From: Paenibacillus plantiphilus
Lineage (GTDB): Bacteria; Bacillota; Bacilli; Paenibacillales; Paenibacillaceae
DNA: 64,000 nucleotides
Reading direction: 5' to 3'
NCBI RefSeq assembly: GCF_927798095.1
Contig: NZ_CAKMMF010000012.1
Span: forward strand, 1-64,000
The number at the start of each line of letters is the position of its first letter. Positions within the stretch are counted from its first letter, which is position 1. Positions 33,035 through 41,818 of this stretch are shown piece after piece. A program made the translations under genes and the position numbers. The notes under the pieces were generated by a model. That model saw only the letters and a list, made by a program, of their open reading frames with translations. It ran no database searches and was not told the origin of the DNA.

Positions 33035-33047
33035 GAGGAACCTCAAG

Positions 33048-33857
33048 TTGGTCAGACAATCATACCCGATCTTTATTTGTTCTGATGCTGTTGGAGAGAC
33101 AGCGGAAGCCGTCGTCAAAGCGACGATGCGGCAATTTGCTCTTGAGCACGTGAAATTAAAGCGATTCAGCCATATTAAGACAGAGGACGAAATTAGCGGG
33201 ATCGTTGCGGAGGCATTCGAATCAGGCGGTTTTATCGCCTACACGCTGGTACAGCCAGAGCTGCGCGAGGCAATGAAGGAGGAATCGCTGCGCAAGGGCG
33301 TGCGGGCGATTGATGTATTGGGGCCGATGCTGCAAGCATTCATTGATACCTTTAACGATTCTCCCAAACGTCAGCCGGGTTTGCTTCATACGCTGGATGA
33401 TGATTATTTTCGCCGGATCGAAGCTGTTGAATTCGCTGTCAAATATGACGATGGCAAGGATACTCGCGGTCTTCAGCTAGCCCAGGTCGTTCTTGTCGGG
33501 GTATCGCGCACCTCGAAGACGCCGCTCAGCATTTATATGGCGCACAAAGGCATTCGCGTGGCGAACCTGCCGCTTGTGCCTGAGGTGAAGGTTCCTGCCG
33601 AGCTGCAGAGCGGCGGCAAGCTCATTGTCGGCTTGACGATGAAGCCGGAGCAGCTATCCAGCATCCGGACGGAACGTCTGAAGGCGATGGGACTGCCTTT
33701 CTCAGCGCAATACGCCTCCCTGGATCGTATCCAGTCCGAGCTTGATTATGCGGATACGATTATGAAATCTCTGCGCTGTCCAGTTATTGATGTGACGGGC
33801 AAAGCAATTGAAGAAACCGCAGGTACAATCATTCAATGGCTGCAGGAACTAGTGTAG
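33048..33857 (+). CDS. Pyruvate,phosphate dikinase / PEP synthase regulatory protein (PPSR, YqfL)
   Basis: The 269-residue protein starts at a TTG seven bases after AGGAGGAA. Diagnostic segments are IFICSDAVGETAEAVVKA, the P-loop-like VVLVGVSRTSKTPLSIYMA, and VANLPLVPEVKVP. The family both phosphorylates (using ADP) and dephosphorylates a Thr of PPDK or PEP synthase, gating the return from pyruvate to PEP. Next to ccpN this makes a gluconeogenesis control operon. Confidence 0.92.
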   Translation: MVRQSYPIFICSDAVGETAEAVVKATMRQFALEHVKLKRFSHIKTEDEISGIVAEAFESGGFIAYTLVQPELREAMKEESLRKGVRAIDVLGPMLQAFIDTFNDSPKRQPGLLHTLDDDYFRRIEAVEFAVKYDDGKDTRGLQLAQVVLVGVSRTSKTPLSIYMAHKGIRVANLPLVPEVKVPAELQSGGKLIVGLTMKPEQLSSIRTERLKAMGLPFSAQYASLDRIQSELDYADTIMKSLRCPVIDVTGKAIEETAGTIIQWLQELV

Positions 33858-33885
33858 CTGCACGAGTGTAAAGGAGGGGATCAGC

Positions 33886-34866
33886 ATGGAACGCGAGCTG
33901 TCTTTGGAAATAGTACGTGTTACGGAGCTGGCGGCCTTGGCCTCTGCACCATGGATGGGCAGGGGAGACAAGCATCATGCTGATGAAGCGGCCACCAATG
34001 CGATGAGAGCGATGCTTGATTCGGTCTCGATTCAAGGAACAGTCGTTATCGGCGAAGGGGAGATGGACGAGGCCCCGATGCTGTATATTGGCGAGCAGGT
34101 CGGCAGCATGCAGGGCCCTGAGGTCGATGTGGCCGTTGATCCGCTTGAAGGAACGGAGATCGTAGCCAGAGGACTGAATAATGCAATGGCGGTCATAGCC
34201 GTAGCGCCGAAAGGCCATCTGCTGCATGCGCCAGATATGTATATGGAGAAGCTGGCTGTCGGCCCGCTGCTGGTCGGCAAGCTCAGTCTCGATGATCCTA
34301 TTCGAACAACGGTTGAGAAGGCGGCGCTAGCTCTTAACAAGCAGGTCTCGGATATTACGGTCATGATTCTTGACCGCGATCGGCATGAGACATTGATAGG
34401 CGATCTGCGCAAGGTCGGCGTCCGTATTAAATTTCTGTCTGATGGCGATGTGGCAGGCGCTATTGCGCCAGCATTCTCCGAAGCGGGCATCGATCTCTAC
34501 GTCGGCTCAGGAGGTGCGCCTGAAGGCGTGCTTGCAGCAGCGGCGCTGAAATGTCTGGGCGGCGAAATTCAAGGAAGGCTGATGCCGGAGAATGATGAGC
34601 AGGCGCAGCGCTGTATCGATATGGGGCTGTCTGATCCAAGGAAGCTGCTTCGCATGGATGATATGATCGGAAGGGGCGATGTGATTTTTGCAGCAACCGG
34701 TGTTACGCCTGGCGAGTTTCTGGGCGGTGTGCGCATGCTGCCGGATCAGCGCGCTGAGACGCACTCCATCGTCATGAGAGCCAAGACACGAACGATTCGG
34801 TTCATCAAGTCGCTTCATTATTTGCCGAACAAGTCGATTCTGGGCAACAGAACGGACAACTCCTAA
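33886..34866 (+). CDS. glpX: Class II fructose-1,6-bisphosphatase (GlpX)
   Basis: The 326-residue protein follows AAGGAGGGG by a few bases. GlpX motifs are KHHADEAATNAMR, VVIGEGEMDEAPM (metal-binding), VDVAVDPLEGTE, and the later YVGSGGAPEGVLAAAALK. It hydrolyses fructose-1,6-bisphosphate to fructose-6-phosphate in gluconeogenesis. The position behind ccpN and the PPSR gene is functionally coherent. Confidence 0.94.
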   Translation: MERELSLEIVRVTELAALASAPWMGRGDKHHADEAATNAMRAMLDSVSIQGTVVIGEGEMDEAPMLYIGEQVGSMQGPEVDVAVDPLEGTEIVARGLNNAMAVIAVAPKGHLLHAPDMYMEKLAVGPLLVGKLSLDDPIRTTVEKAALALNKQVSDITVMILDRDRHETLIGDLRKVGVRIKFLSDGDVAGAIAPAFSEAGIDLYVGSGGAPEGVLAAAALKCLGGEIQGRLMPENDEQAQRCIDMGLSDPRKLLRMDDMIGRGDVIFAATGVTPGEFLGGVRMLPDQRAETHSIVMRAKTRTIRFIKSLHYLPNKSILGNRTDNS

Positions 34867-34898
34867 CGAGCAATTTCAACTAAGAGGGGACATATACA

Positions 34899-35321
34899 AT
34901 GGAGATGACATTTATTATGGTGAAGCCAGATGGAGTAGAGCGCGGTCTGGTGGGCAACATTATAAGTCGGTTTGAACAAAAAGGCTTGAAGCTTCGCGGA
35001 GCCAGGCTGATGAGGATTGACCGTTCTCTGGCAGAACAGCATTATGGCGAGCATCGCGATAAGCCATTCTTCGGCGAGCTTGTCGATTTCATAACGAAGG
35101 ATGTTGTGTTCGCTATGGTTTGGGAAGGTCCAGAAGCGGTGGCCCTTGCACGCTCATTGATCGGCAAGACAAATCCGGCTGAAGCAGCTCCTGGCACAAT
35201 CCGTGGCGATTTGGCCTGTGATGTGGCAAGCAACCTTGTACATGGCTCCGATTCTGTTGAAAGCGCCGTACGGGAGATAGAGCTCTTCTTTGGCAAGCTG
35301 TCGACGAACTTGGCAAGCTGA
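34899..35321 (+). CDS. ndk: Nucleoside diphosphate kinase
   Basis: The 140-residue protein begins [19 protein letters not shown]. The active His lies in [13 protein letters not shown], and [17 protein letters not shown] forms the nucleotide site. It transfers phosphate among NTPs and NDPs. The segment [11 protein letters not shown] before the His differs from the usual D-F-(G/A) sequence but keeps spacing and key residues. AGAGGGG precedes the start. Confidence 0.94.
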   Translation: MEMTFIMVKPDGVERGLVGNIISRFEQKGLKLRGARLMRIDRSLAEQHYGEHRDKPFFGELVDFITKDVVFAMVWEGPEAVALARSLIGKTNPAEAAPGTIRGDLACDVASNLVHGSDSVESAVREIELFFGKLSTNLAS

Positions 35322-35414
35322 CACCGAAGCAAACGAACATGCCAGATGAGGCAAGCTGGAAGCGCTGGAAGCGTTGGAAGCGTTGAATCTGACACCAAAG
35401 AGGAGGCTGGCGGT

Positions 35415-36062
35415 ATGAAGTTTTTTCTGGATACGGCGAACATAGAGGAAATCAAACGGGTAGCGCGATTGGGACTTGTAGACGGTATTACGACGAATCC
35501 TTCGATAATTGCCAAGGAAGGACGCGACTTCAAAGAGGTCATTCAGGAAATTTGCAGCATCGTAAGCGGCCCTGTCAGCGCCGAGGTTATCGGGACAAAA
35601 GCGGAGGACATGCTCAAGGAAGCGGTCGAGCTGGCGGCATGGGCGCCTAACGTTGTTATTAAGCTGCCGATGACGGAGGACGGCCTGTATGCCTGCAATG
35701 AGCTGTACAAGAAGGGCATCAAAACGAATGTGACGCTCATTTTCTCCGCCGCTCAAGGTTTAATGGCCGCCAAGGCTGGAGCGACTTATATGAGCCCATT
35801 CATCGGGCGACTGGATGATATCGGGGCAGACGGCATGAGGCTGGTCAAGGATCTGAAGCAAATTCTGGACAACTACGGGTATGCGACAGAGATTATTGCA
35901 GCGAGTATTCGCCATATCGGCCATGTCGAGCAGGCTGCGCTTGCTGGTGCGCATATTGCGACAATTCCTGGCTCGCTGCTTCCGCAGCTGTGGAGACATC
36001 CGCTGACAGATATCGGCATCGAGAAGTTTCTAAGTGATTGGAGCAAGTCGCAGCAGCAATAA
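35415..36062 (+). CDS. Transaldolase / fructose-6-phosphate aldolase-like protein
   Basis: The protein has 215 residues. The ATG at 35415 follows GAGGAGG and is preferred over an upstream in-frame start. It has the short TalC/FsaA layout: [43 protein letters not shown] with the Schiff-base Lys, and [12 protein letters not shown]. It acts in the non-oxidative pentose phosphate pathway or as an aldolase; sequence alone does not decide. A terminator follows. Confidence 0.9.
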   Translation: MKFFLDTANIEEIKRVARLGLVDGITTNPSIIAKEGRDFKEVIQEICSIVSGPVSAEVIGTKAEDMLKEAVELAAWAPNVVIKLPMTEDGLYACNELYKKGIKTNVTLIFSAAQGLMAAKAGATYMSPFIGRLDDIGADGMRLVKDLKQILDNYGYATEIIAASIRHIGHVEQAALAGAHIATIPGSLLPQLWRHPLTDIGIEKFLSDWSKSQQQ

Positions 36063-36185
36063 GCAAGCTCTCCAAAGCCCGTATGCGCGGCTGCCTGTCA
36101 CCACGCGCTGTGGTCCGGCTACAGCCGTCATGCAATGAATCTTCGCATGCTGGGAGCTGCGCGCGTTGTGAAGTGAACAATAGAG

Positions 36186-36230
36186 ACGCCCTTCAACTTT
36201 GCCTTGTCCGGGTAAAGTTGAAGGGCGTTT
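36186..36230. terminator. Bidirectional terminator
   Basis: ACGCCCTTCAACTTT (36186-36200) pairs perfectly with AAAGTTGAAGGGCGT (36214-36228) and is followed by TT. It separates the transaldolase-like gene from the converging TetR gene. Confidence 0.85.
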
Positions 36231-36231
36231 A

Positions 36232-36837
36232 TTATGTCGCAAATATTGTCCGCCGATATAGGCTGATAAAATGGGTTTTTATCTGGTCGATAGAGTAATT
36301 GCGATCTTGAACGAGGTGAATAAAGGCCTCGGGATTAATACCGGTAATGATGCTGAAGGCGGTGAATTCTACATCCAGAGGCTGAATCTCGCCGCTGTCG
36401 ACTGCTTCCTGAAGCAGTCGCTCCAATACCTCTTTCAAATAGAGGCAGGGTGGAACCTTGTAATATTTAACCTCGTCTGCAGAACAGGAAGCCGTCGATT
36501 TGAAAACATGGAACCACTCGAGTTTCTCTGCGGCATAATCAAACCATCTGCTCATCAGCGTCGTTAGTCGTTCCTGAACGGGGAGCGTGGCGGCAGCTTC
36601 CAAATAGCTGTTCAATTCCTCGGTAAACCGTTTAAACTCGTCATTCAGCAGCTCCATGCACAAATCCATCTTGCTGGAATAACGGCGATAGAGGGTGCCT
36701 TGTCCAATTCCAGCTGTCTTGGCGATCTGATGCATGCTGACGCTCTCTACGCCATGCTTCACAAACAGGTGATTAGCGGTCCTGAGTATAAGCTTACGGT
36801 GCTCGGCAGCATCTCTGCGCTCACTTCGTTGCTCCAA
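36232..36837 (-). CDS. TetR family transcriptional repressor
   Basis: The 201-residue protein has a typical N-terminal helix-turn-helix (LILRTANHLFVKHGVESVSM, then IAKTAGIGQGTLYRRYSSK) and a helical ligand-binding domain. It is divergent from a DHA2 efflux gene with a perfect palindrome between them, so it very probably represses that gene and responds to a substrate of the pump. Confidence 0.9.
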   Translation of the reverse strand: MEQRSERRDAAEHRKLILRTANHLFVKHGVESVSMHQIAKTAGIGQGTLYRRYSSKMDLCMELLNDEFKRFTEELNSYLEAAATLPVQERLTTLMSRWFDYAAEKLEWFHVFKSTASCSADEVKYYKVPPCLYLKEVLERLLQEAVDSGEIQPLDVEFTAFSIITGINPEAFIHLVQDRNYSIDQIKTHFISLYRRTIFAT

Positions 36838-36880
36838 CGGGACACCTCATCTCTTTATATAAAAAATAAAATTGAAGGAA

Positions 36881-36935
36881 TTGACAACTAAGAACCGCAG
36901 GAGTAATATCAATTAAGCGGACAGCTGTCCGCTTA
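36881..36935 (+). promoter_or_regulatory. Efflux-gene promoter with 22-bp palindromic operator
   Basis: TTGACA (36881-36886) and TAATAT (36904-36909) are 17 bases apart on the plus strand. Directly downstream, 36914-36935 is a perfect palindrome whose core is GCGGACAGCTGTCCGC, the expected place for TetR-family repression. Confidence 0.82.
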
Positions 36936-37086
36936 TAAAAAGGGCCATCAAGCTGCGATTAACTTCAAGCGCTCTAATTGTACCCTCGAACAATGGGGAG
37001 GTCAATGCTGGACTTCTGCATGCAGAACGTTTTCGTTTGCGGAGGATATCGGAAGCTGATAGGCATAATGGGTAGGAGGAAATTCA

Positions 37087-38559
37087 ATGTCAGCACAACA
37101 AGCACCGGTTAATGAAAGTGGTGCGCCGTTCTCCATTCGTCAAATTTTGGCTCCGCTAGCAGCTATTATTGTCGGACTCTTCATGGTCATTCTGGATGGA
37201 ACAGCAGTCAATGTCGCGATTCCCGGTTTAATGACTGAATTCAACGTAGAATATCAGCTTGTTCAATGGACAGTTACAGGCTATGCGCTGGCACAAGCTG
37301 CCGTTATCCCGCTTGCGGGCTGGCTGTCTGACCGTTTCGGAGCGAAGCGCGTTTTCCTTACATCGGTCTTCCTGTTCACGGTAGGCTCGCTGCTCTGCGC
37401 ATTGGCAACTTCGGTGGAGCAATTGGTTATTTACCGTATTCTTCAAGGACTTGGCGGAGGTATGGTTATGCCGATTGCAATGGCGTTTACATACCGCTTA
37501 AGCCCGCCTGAGAAGGTCGGAGCGGTCATGGGAATGATGGGTATCCCGATTCTGCTCGCTCCTGCGCTTGGTCCGGTAGTAGCAGGCTGGCTTGTAGATT
37601 ATGCAAGCTGGAAATGGATCTTCCTGATCAACATTCCGATTGGTATCGTCGGGATTCTGCTTGGGATGCGCACGTTGCCTGTTATTAAGCGTCAGGCTGT
37701 CGCCTCACTGGATAAGTTCGGAATTATATTGGCGCCGCTGGCATTCGCAGCTTTGTCCTACGGGGTTACAGAGGGTGCAACAAGCTGGACGGCACCCAAG
37801 ACGATTATCGCGATCAGTGTCGGGGTTGTCGCGCTGATTCTATTCATTGTTGTAGAGTTGAATCGCAAAGAGCCGCTTCTGGAGCTTCGCGTGTTCAAAT
37901 CGATGGATTTCTCCAAAGGTATCGTTGTACAGTGGATATCGCAAATAGCGTTATTCGGTACGATGTTCCTCGTGCCGCTGTTCCTGCAGGATGCCAAGGG
38001 CTACACGGCATTCGACACGGGGCTGATTATGCTGCCGCAGGCTTTGGCCGCAGGGCTGTTCATGCCGATATCGGGTATTCTGTATGACAAAATCGGCGCT
38101 CGGCCGCTAGTTCTTACCGGTATGGGCCTGGTAACGGTTGCTTCGTTCATTCTGTCGCAGGTGAATGCGGAATCCGGCTTGTGGATGATTATTGTCCCGC
38201 TATCGCTTCTTGGCGCAGGCATGGGCTTGTCGATGATGCCGCTCAATACGCATCTAATGCAATCAGCGCCGAGAAATTTGGTTAGCCGAGTCTCATCGCT
38301 TACCAATGCTGCAAGCCAGGTCATGTCATCCTTCGCCATAGCCGGTCTCGCTACGATTCTGGCCAGCAAGATGAAGCTCTATGGACCAACCGCGACCTCC
38401 GAGCTTGAGCTGTACTCGCTATCGTTCGGAGATACTTTCCTGGTGCTGACGGGTATAGCTGTGGGCGGCGGATTGCTGGCGATCATATTGAACAGACCTA
38501 AACGTGTTAAGGATGGTCTGGATGATCAACAGCCGGAAATGATGATGCATATGGGTTAA
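37087..38559 (+). CDS. DHA2-type (14-TM) MFS drug efflux transporter
   Basis: The 490-residue protein has motif A of the major facilitator family (GWLSDRFGAKRVF), the DHA2 motif near LDGTAVNVAIPGL, and motif C-like APALGPVVAGWLVDY. Hydrophobic segments suggest 14 transmembrane helices. It should export drugs or metabolites using the proton gradient. TAGGAGGA precedes the start, and a TetR regulator is divergent. Confidence 0.92.
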   Translation: MSAQQAPVNESGAPFSIRQILAPLAAIIVGLFMVILDGTAVNVAIPGLMTEFNVEYQLVQWTVTGYALAQAAVIPLAGWLSDRFGAKRVFLTSVFLFTVGSLLCALATSVEQLVIYRILQGLGGGMVMPIAMAFTYRLSPPEKVGAVMGMMGIPILLAPALGPVVAGWLVDYASWKWIFLINIPIGIVGILLGMRTLPVIKRQAVASLDKFGIILAPLAFAALSYGVTEGATSWTAPKTIIAISVGVVALILFIVVELNRKEPLLELRVFKSMDFSKGIVVQWISQIALFGTMFLVPLFLQDAKGYTAFDTGLIMLPQALAAGLFMPISGILYDKIGARPLVLTGMGLVTVASFILSQVNAESGLWMIIVPLSLLGAGMGLSMMPLNTHLMQSAPRNLVSRVSSLTNAASQVMSSFAIAGLATILASKMKLYGPTATSELELYSLSFGDTFLVLTGIAVGGGLLAIILNRPKRVKDGLDDQQPEMMMHMG

Positions 38560-38588
38560 CGGAGGGACAGCCTTCGTAAGATTTAGAT

Positions 38589-38624
38589 TAGGCCAACCGG
38601 CAGAAATAGCTGGTTGGCCTTTTG
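38589..38624. terminator. Bidirectional terminator
   Basis: AGGCCAACC (38590-38598) pairs with GGTTGGCCT (38612-38620) and runs into TTTT, between the efflux gene and the converging glutaminase gene. Confidence 0.8.
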
Positions 38625-38685
38625 TGCTGTTGTGCTTTTGTGCTGTATGAATAGGTCAGACAGTGTTGCTGCTGCCGACTCGACT

Positions 38686-39621
38686 TTAGAACATGCTCCA
38701 GTCAAACGCTTCGGACATCGTCTCCAGCAGATGAACGCCGGCTGTACTATTGCCTTTGCGACCGAGCGCAGGCCCGATGACGCCGATGCCGTATTGTCCG
38801 GGCACGAGAGCGAGAATGCCGCCAGATACGCCGCTTTTGGCGGGAATGCCGGCGCGAATGGCGAATTCGCCAGAGGCATTGTACATGCCGCAGGTGAGCA
38901 TGAAGGATTTGGCAATTTGCACATAGCGGCGAGGGATGAGCGCTTGTCCAGTAACTGGATCCCTTCCATTAAAGGCGAGAACCAACGCCATTCGCGCCAG
39001 ATGGCCTACATGCACATCCACGGAGCAATGCTTGAAGTAAACATCCAGCACCTCCTCGACATCGACCTCCTCCCCAAGCACCTCATTATCCTTTAGAAAA
39101 TAGGCTAATGAACGGTTGCGATGAGCTGTCGCCGATTCCGAGCGATAGACGTTCTCGTTGTAAGTTAAAGCAGGGTCAGCGGCCGCTGTGCGGAAAAATT
39201 GCAATATACGCGCAGTTTTCTCAGCAGGGGTGTCTCCATGAATGAGCGAAGTGACAGCAATGGCGCCTGCATTAATAAGCGGGTTGAAGGGCTTGCCCGG
39301 TTCAACGAGCTCCAGCTTGAGCATTGAATTGAAATCATCGCCGGTCGGCTCCATGCCCACCTTCGAGAAGACCGCCTCTTCACCGTTGTCGATGAATGCA
39401 AGCAGCAGCGTGAATACCTTGGATATGCTTTGCAGGGTAAACCGCATATTGGGATCGCCAGCCGAGACAGTTTCTCCGCTAGGCCCGATTACAGTAATGC
39501 CGAGCGCATCCTGCGGGGCTTTAGCAAGCTCAGGTATGTAGGCTGCAACCTGCCCTTCCGCCGCGCGCTTGCGGCTCGCCTCCAGCCATCCGGGGAGGCG
39601 GGCTTCTATATGTTCCAGCAT
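38686..39621 (-). CDS. glsA: Glutaminase (serine-type, GlsA)
   Basis: The 311-residue protein has the Ser-x-x-Lys motif in FTLQSISKVFTLLLA, with PTGDDFNSMLKLE, NPLINAGAIA, the ENVYRSE segment and KSGVSGGILALVPG of the beta-lactamase-like glutaminase family. It hydrolyses glutamine to glutamate and ammonia. GGAGGTC precedes the ATG. It diverges from a GlnK-like sensor kinase gene, an arrangement that recalls the Bacillus glutaminase regulon. Confidence 0.94.
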   Translation of the reverse strand: MLEHIEARLPGWLEASRKRAAEGQVAAYIPELAKAPQDALGITVIGPSGETVSAGDPNMRFTLQSISKVFTLLLAFIDNGEEAVFSKVGMEPTGDDFNSMLKLELVEPGKPFNPLINAGAIAVTSLIHGDTPAEKTARILQFFRTAAADPALTYNENVYRSESATAHRNRSLAYFLKDNEVLGEEVDVEEVLDVYFKHCSVDVHVGHLARMALVLAFNGRDPVTGQALIPRRYVQIAKSFMLTCGMYNASGEFAIRAGIPAKSGVSGGILALVPGQYGIGVIGPALGRKGNSTAGVHLLETMSEAFDWSMF

Positions 39622-39941
39622 TGTGCATCGACCTCCATAGTGGATCTCATTATACTCAGTTTACGGCGATCTTGGGATATTTAGCAAGGGGACGGCAGAC
39701 AACTGGATGGTTTGCCTCATGATCCGCGACATCCCATTCTCTTCCGGGCGATTGGCAGGCATATATAAAGCTGAATCAAGCGATACATTCCTTCCCGAGG
39801 GCATAACAGGTAATGTCAGGATGAAGGGTGGTATCCCTTCCATAACTGTGCATTTCTATCATTGTCCTGACTGTGAAAATCATTCATACTGTCGTAGAAG
39901 CTTATTATGGGGATCTATTCGCGACCGAGGGAGTTTATCGC

Positions 39942-41690
39942 ATGAGTCGGAAAGTTTGGCTGCTGGCGGTTATTCTAATGACCGTCATACTTGGTGTGAA
40001 TAACACTATTTATTATTTTACAACGAAAAACTCACTGGAGAGCAATCTCCGTCAAGAGCTGGAGTCGATTGCCAAGCAAATTGAAATTTCAATCGAGCTG
40101 TCCAGAAGCGGGGCTGAAGTGTATCAGGAGCAAATCGGACGTGAGTTGAGAGCAGCTTCTATTGCTGCGCAATTCGCGCTCAATCCGCAATTGGACAAGG
40201 TAACGAATGGACAGCTTGCCGAGCTGCGGGAGAAGCTTGATCTGCTCGATATCACGCTGCTGCAGCGAACGCCGGATAATATTATTCTCGCCAAATCATC
40301 GGACCCCGGGCAGATCGGCTTGCAGACCAAGACATGGGACCCTTGGTATGACGCTTTTACACAGCTGTTCGATGAAAGCCGCGTTACGATTGACTGGGGG
40401 CAGACACTGGACCATTTCTGGAGCGGGCCATTCGAATTCTCAAGCTCCGACACGAGCAAGGTGAATAAGTGGGGCTATTATTACGATGGGACAACGGATT
40501 ATATTATTGATCCTTATATCAGCTACGATGGCAGGCAGCAGCAATATGATGAGAAAACGGGAGTGAGCCATCTCATATCGCGTACGCTTAATGAGAACAG
40601 CAGCATTCTGGAAATATCCGTCATCAATCCGCACACCTTCCCGCTGGGACCGACAACGACTGTGACGGAAAAGGGCGAAGTGCTGAAGCATATGACGCAG
40701 GAGCCGATCATCAGCGGTTCGAATGAATATAAGCATGAGAGCGACAAGGACAATGTGCGGCTTGCTCATATAAAGGATGAGTATGTTTGGCTGGACACAG
40801 AGCTGAAGGACAAACATGTCATTAAGCTCTATATCCCTGTCTCTATCGATAATAAGGTAGCAAGCATGGTCGATGAGAACGGCGATCCGATTGACCGTTA
40901 CATTCTGACGCTTGTTGCGGATTACAAGTCTATTCAAGACAAGCTGGACAAGCAGCTCGTCCATATTGGCATTATTGTAGCGATTGTAACTTTATTGAGC
41001 CTGCTGGTGCTTTATCTAACCTTCGCCTCGCATCGCAAATCAGAGGACAAGCTTGTTCGAAAGGCGCAGGAAACTTACGTTGACGAAGTGAACGGTTTGT
41101 TCCAATCAATTCGGGCGCAGCGGCATGATTTCATGAACCATGTGCAAATGATTCATTCCTTCGCTCAGATGAACAGGATTGATGAGCTGATGCGCTACAC
41201 GGAGGAGCTGACTGGCGAGATTCGCCAGATGAACGATATAATCAACATTGGCAATCCTGCGATTGCAGCGCTGATTCGTTCGAAGATCTCGCAGGCAGAG
41301 CCGTTGAAAATTCAATTCAAGGCCGACTTCACGGATATAAACAAGCTGGAGCTTGGGGTGAAATCGCTCGATTTGACCCGGATGCTGGGCAATTTAATTG
41401 ATAATGCGTTCGATGAGGTGCAGAGCTATGCGGAGGAACGGCGCTGCGTGACTGTAAAGGGCTGTCAGCAGGAGGGCTATCTGGAGTTTGTCGTCCATAA
41501 TATTTGTGATAATCGTGAGCAGCTGGACGATCATCGGATTTTCGATCCGGGCTACAGCACGAAGAACGAAGCCCATAACGGACTTGGGCTGGCGATTGTG
41601 AAATCGATTGTGGACCAGTATAAAGGAACGGTCAAGATCGTGCAGAATGAGGAGGACTGGATTTCGTTCATTATCCGAATTCCTCATTAA
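39942..41690 (+). CDS. Sensor histidine kinase, CitA/DcuS/GlnK type
   Basis: The protein has 582 residues. The ATG at 39942 follows GAGGGAG and puts a transmembrane helix (VWLLAVILMTVILGV) at the N-terminus. A long extracytoplasmic sensor region is closed by a second helix (HIGIIVAIVTLLSLLVLYL). The H-box RAQRHDFMNHVQMIHS and N-box LIDNAFDEV define the SpoB-like GHKL subfamily, and GYSTKNEAHNGLGLAIV is the G2 box. No response regulator is adjacent. Glutamine sensing is suggested by the divergent glsA gene only. Confidence 0.88.
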   Translation: MSRKVWLLAVILMTVILGVNNTIYYFTTKNSLESNLRQELESIAKQIEISIELSRSGAEVYQEQIGRELRAASIAAQFALNPQLDKVTNGQLAELREKLDLLDITLLQRTPDNIILAKSSDPGQIGLQTKTWDPWYDAFTQLFDESRVTIDWGQTLDHFWSGPFEFSSSDTSKVNKWGYYYDGTTDYIIDPYISYDGRQQQYDEKTGVSHLISRTLNENSSILEISVINPHTFPLGPTTTVTEKGEVLKHMTQEPIISGSNEYKHESDKDNVRLAHIKDEYVWLDTELKDKHVIKLYIPVSIDNKVASMVDENGDPIDRYILTLVADYKSIQDKLDKQLVHIGIIVAIVTLLSLLVLYLTFASHRKSEDKLVRKAQETYVDEVNGLFQSIRAQRHDFMNHVQMIHSFAQMNRIDELMRYTEELTGEIRQMNDIINIGNPAIAALIRSKISQAEPLKIQFKADFTDINKLELGVKSLDLTRMLGNLIDNAFDEVQSYAEERRCVTVKGCQQEGYLEFVVHNICDNREQLDDHRIFDPGYSTKNEAHNGLGLAIVKSIVDQYKGTVKIVQNEEDWISFIIRIPH

Positions 41691-41734
41691 TGGATGGACT
41701 GTGGTCTTTGATACGGAATGAAATGGAAGGGCTT

Positions 41735-41776
41735 CTTGCTGGAGACGGAATAGTCTCAGCAAGGAGTCCTTTATTT
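41735..41776 (+). terminator. Terminator of the sensor kinase gene
   Basis: CTTGCTGGAGAC (41735-41746) pairs with GTCTCAGCAAG (41753-41763), with one bulged base. A T-rich tail follows. Confidence 0.7.
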
Positions 41777-41785
41777 TGATATAAT
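41777..41785 (+). promoter_or_regulatory. Extended -10 promoter of the SWIM/SNF2 operon
   Basis: TGATATAAT is a TGn-extended -10 element overlapping the end of the preceding terminator. The implied start near 41792 leaves a 27-base leader before the ATG at 41819. Confidence 0.6.
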
Positions 41786-41818
41786 AAAGGGATGTTGAGT
41801 AGAACGGGGGCGACGGGA

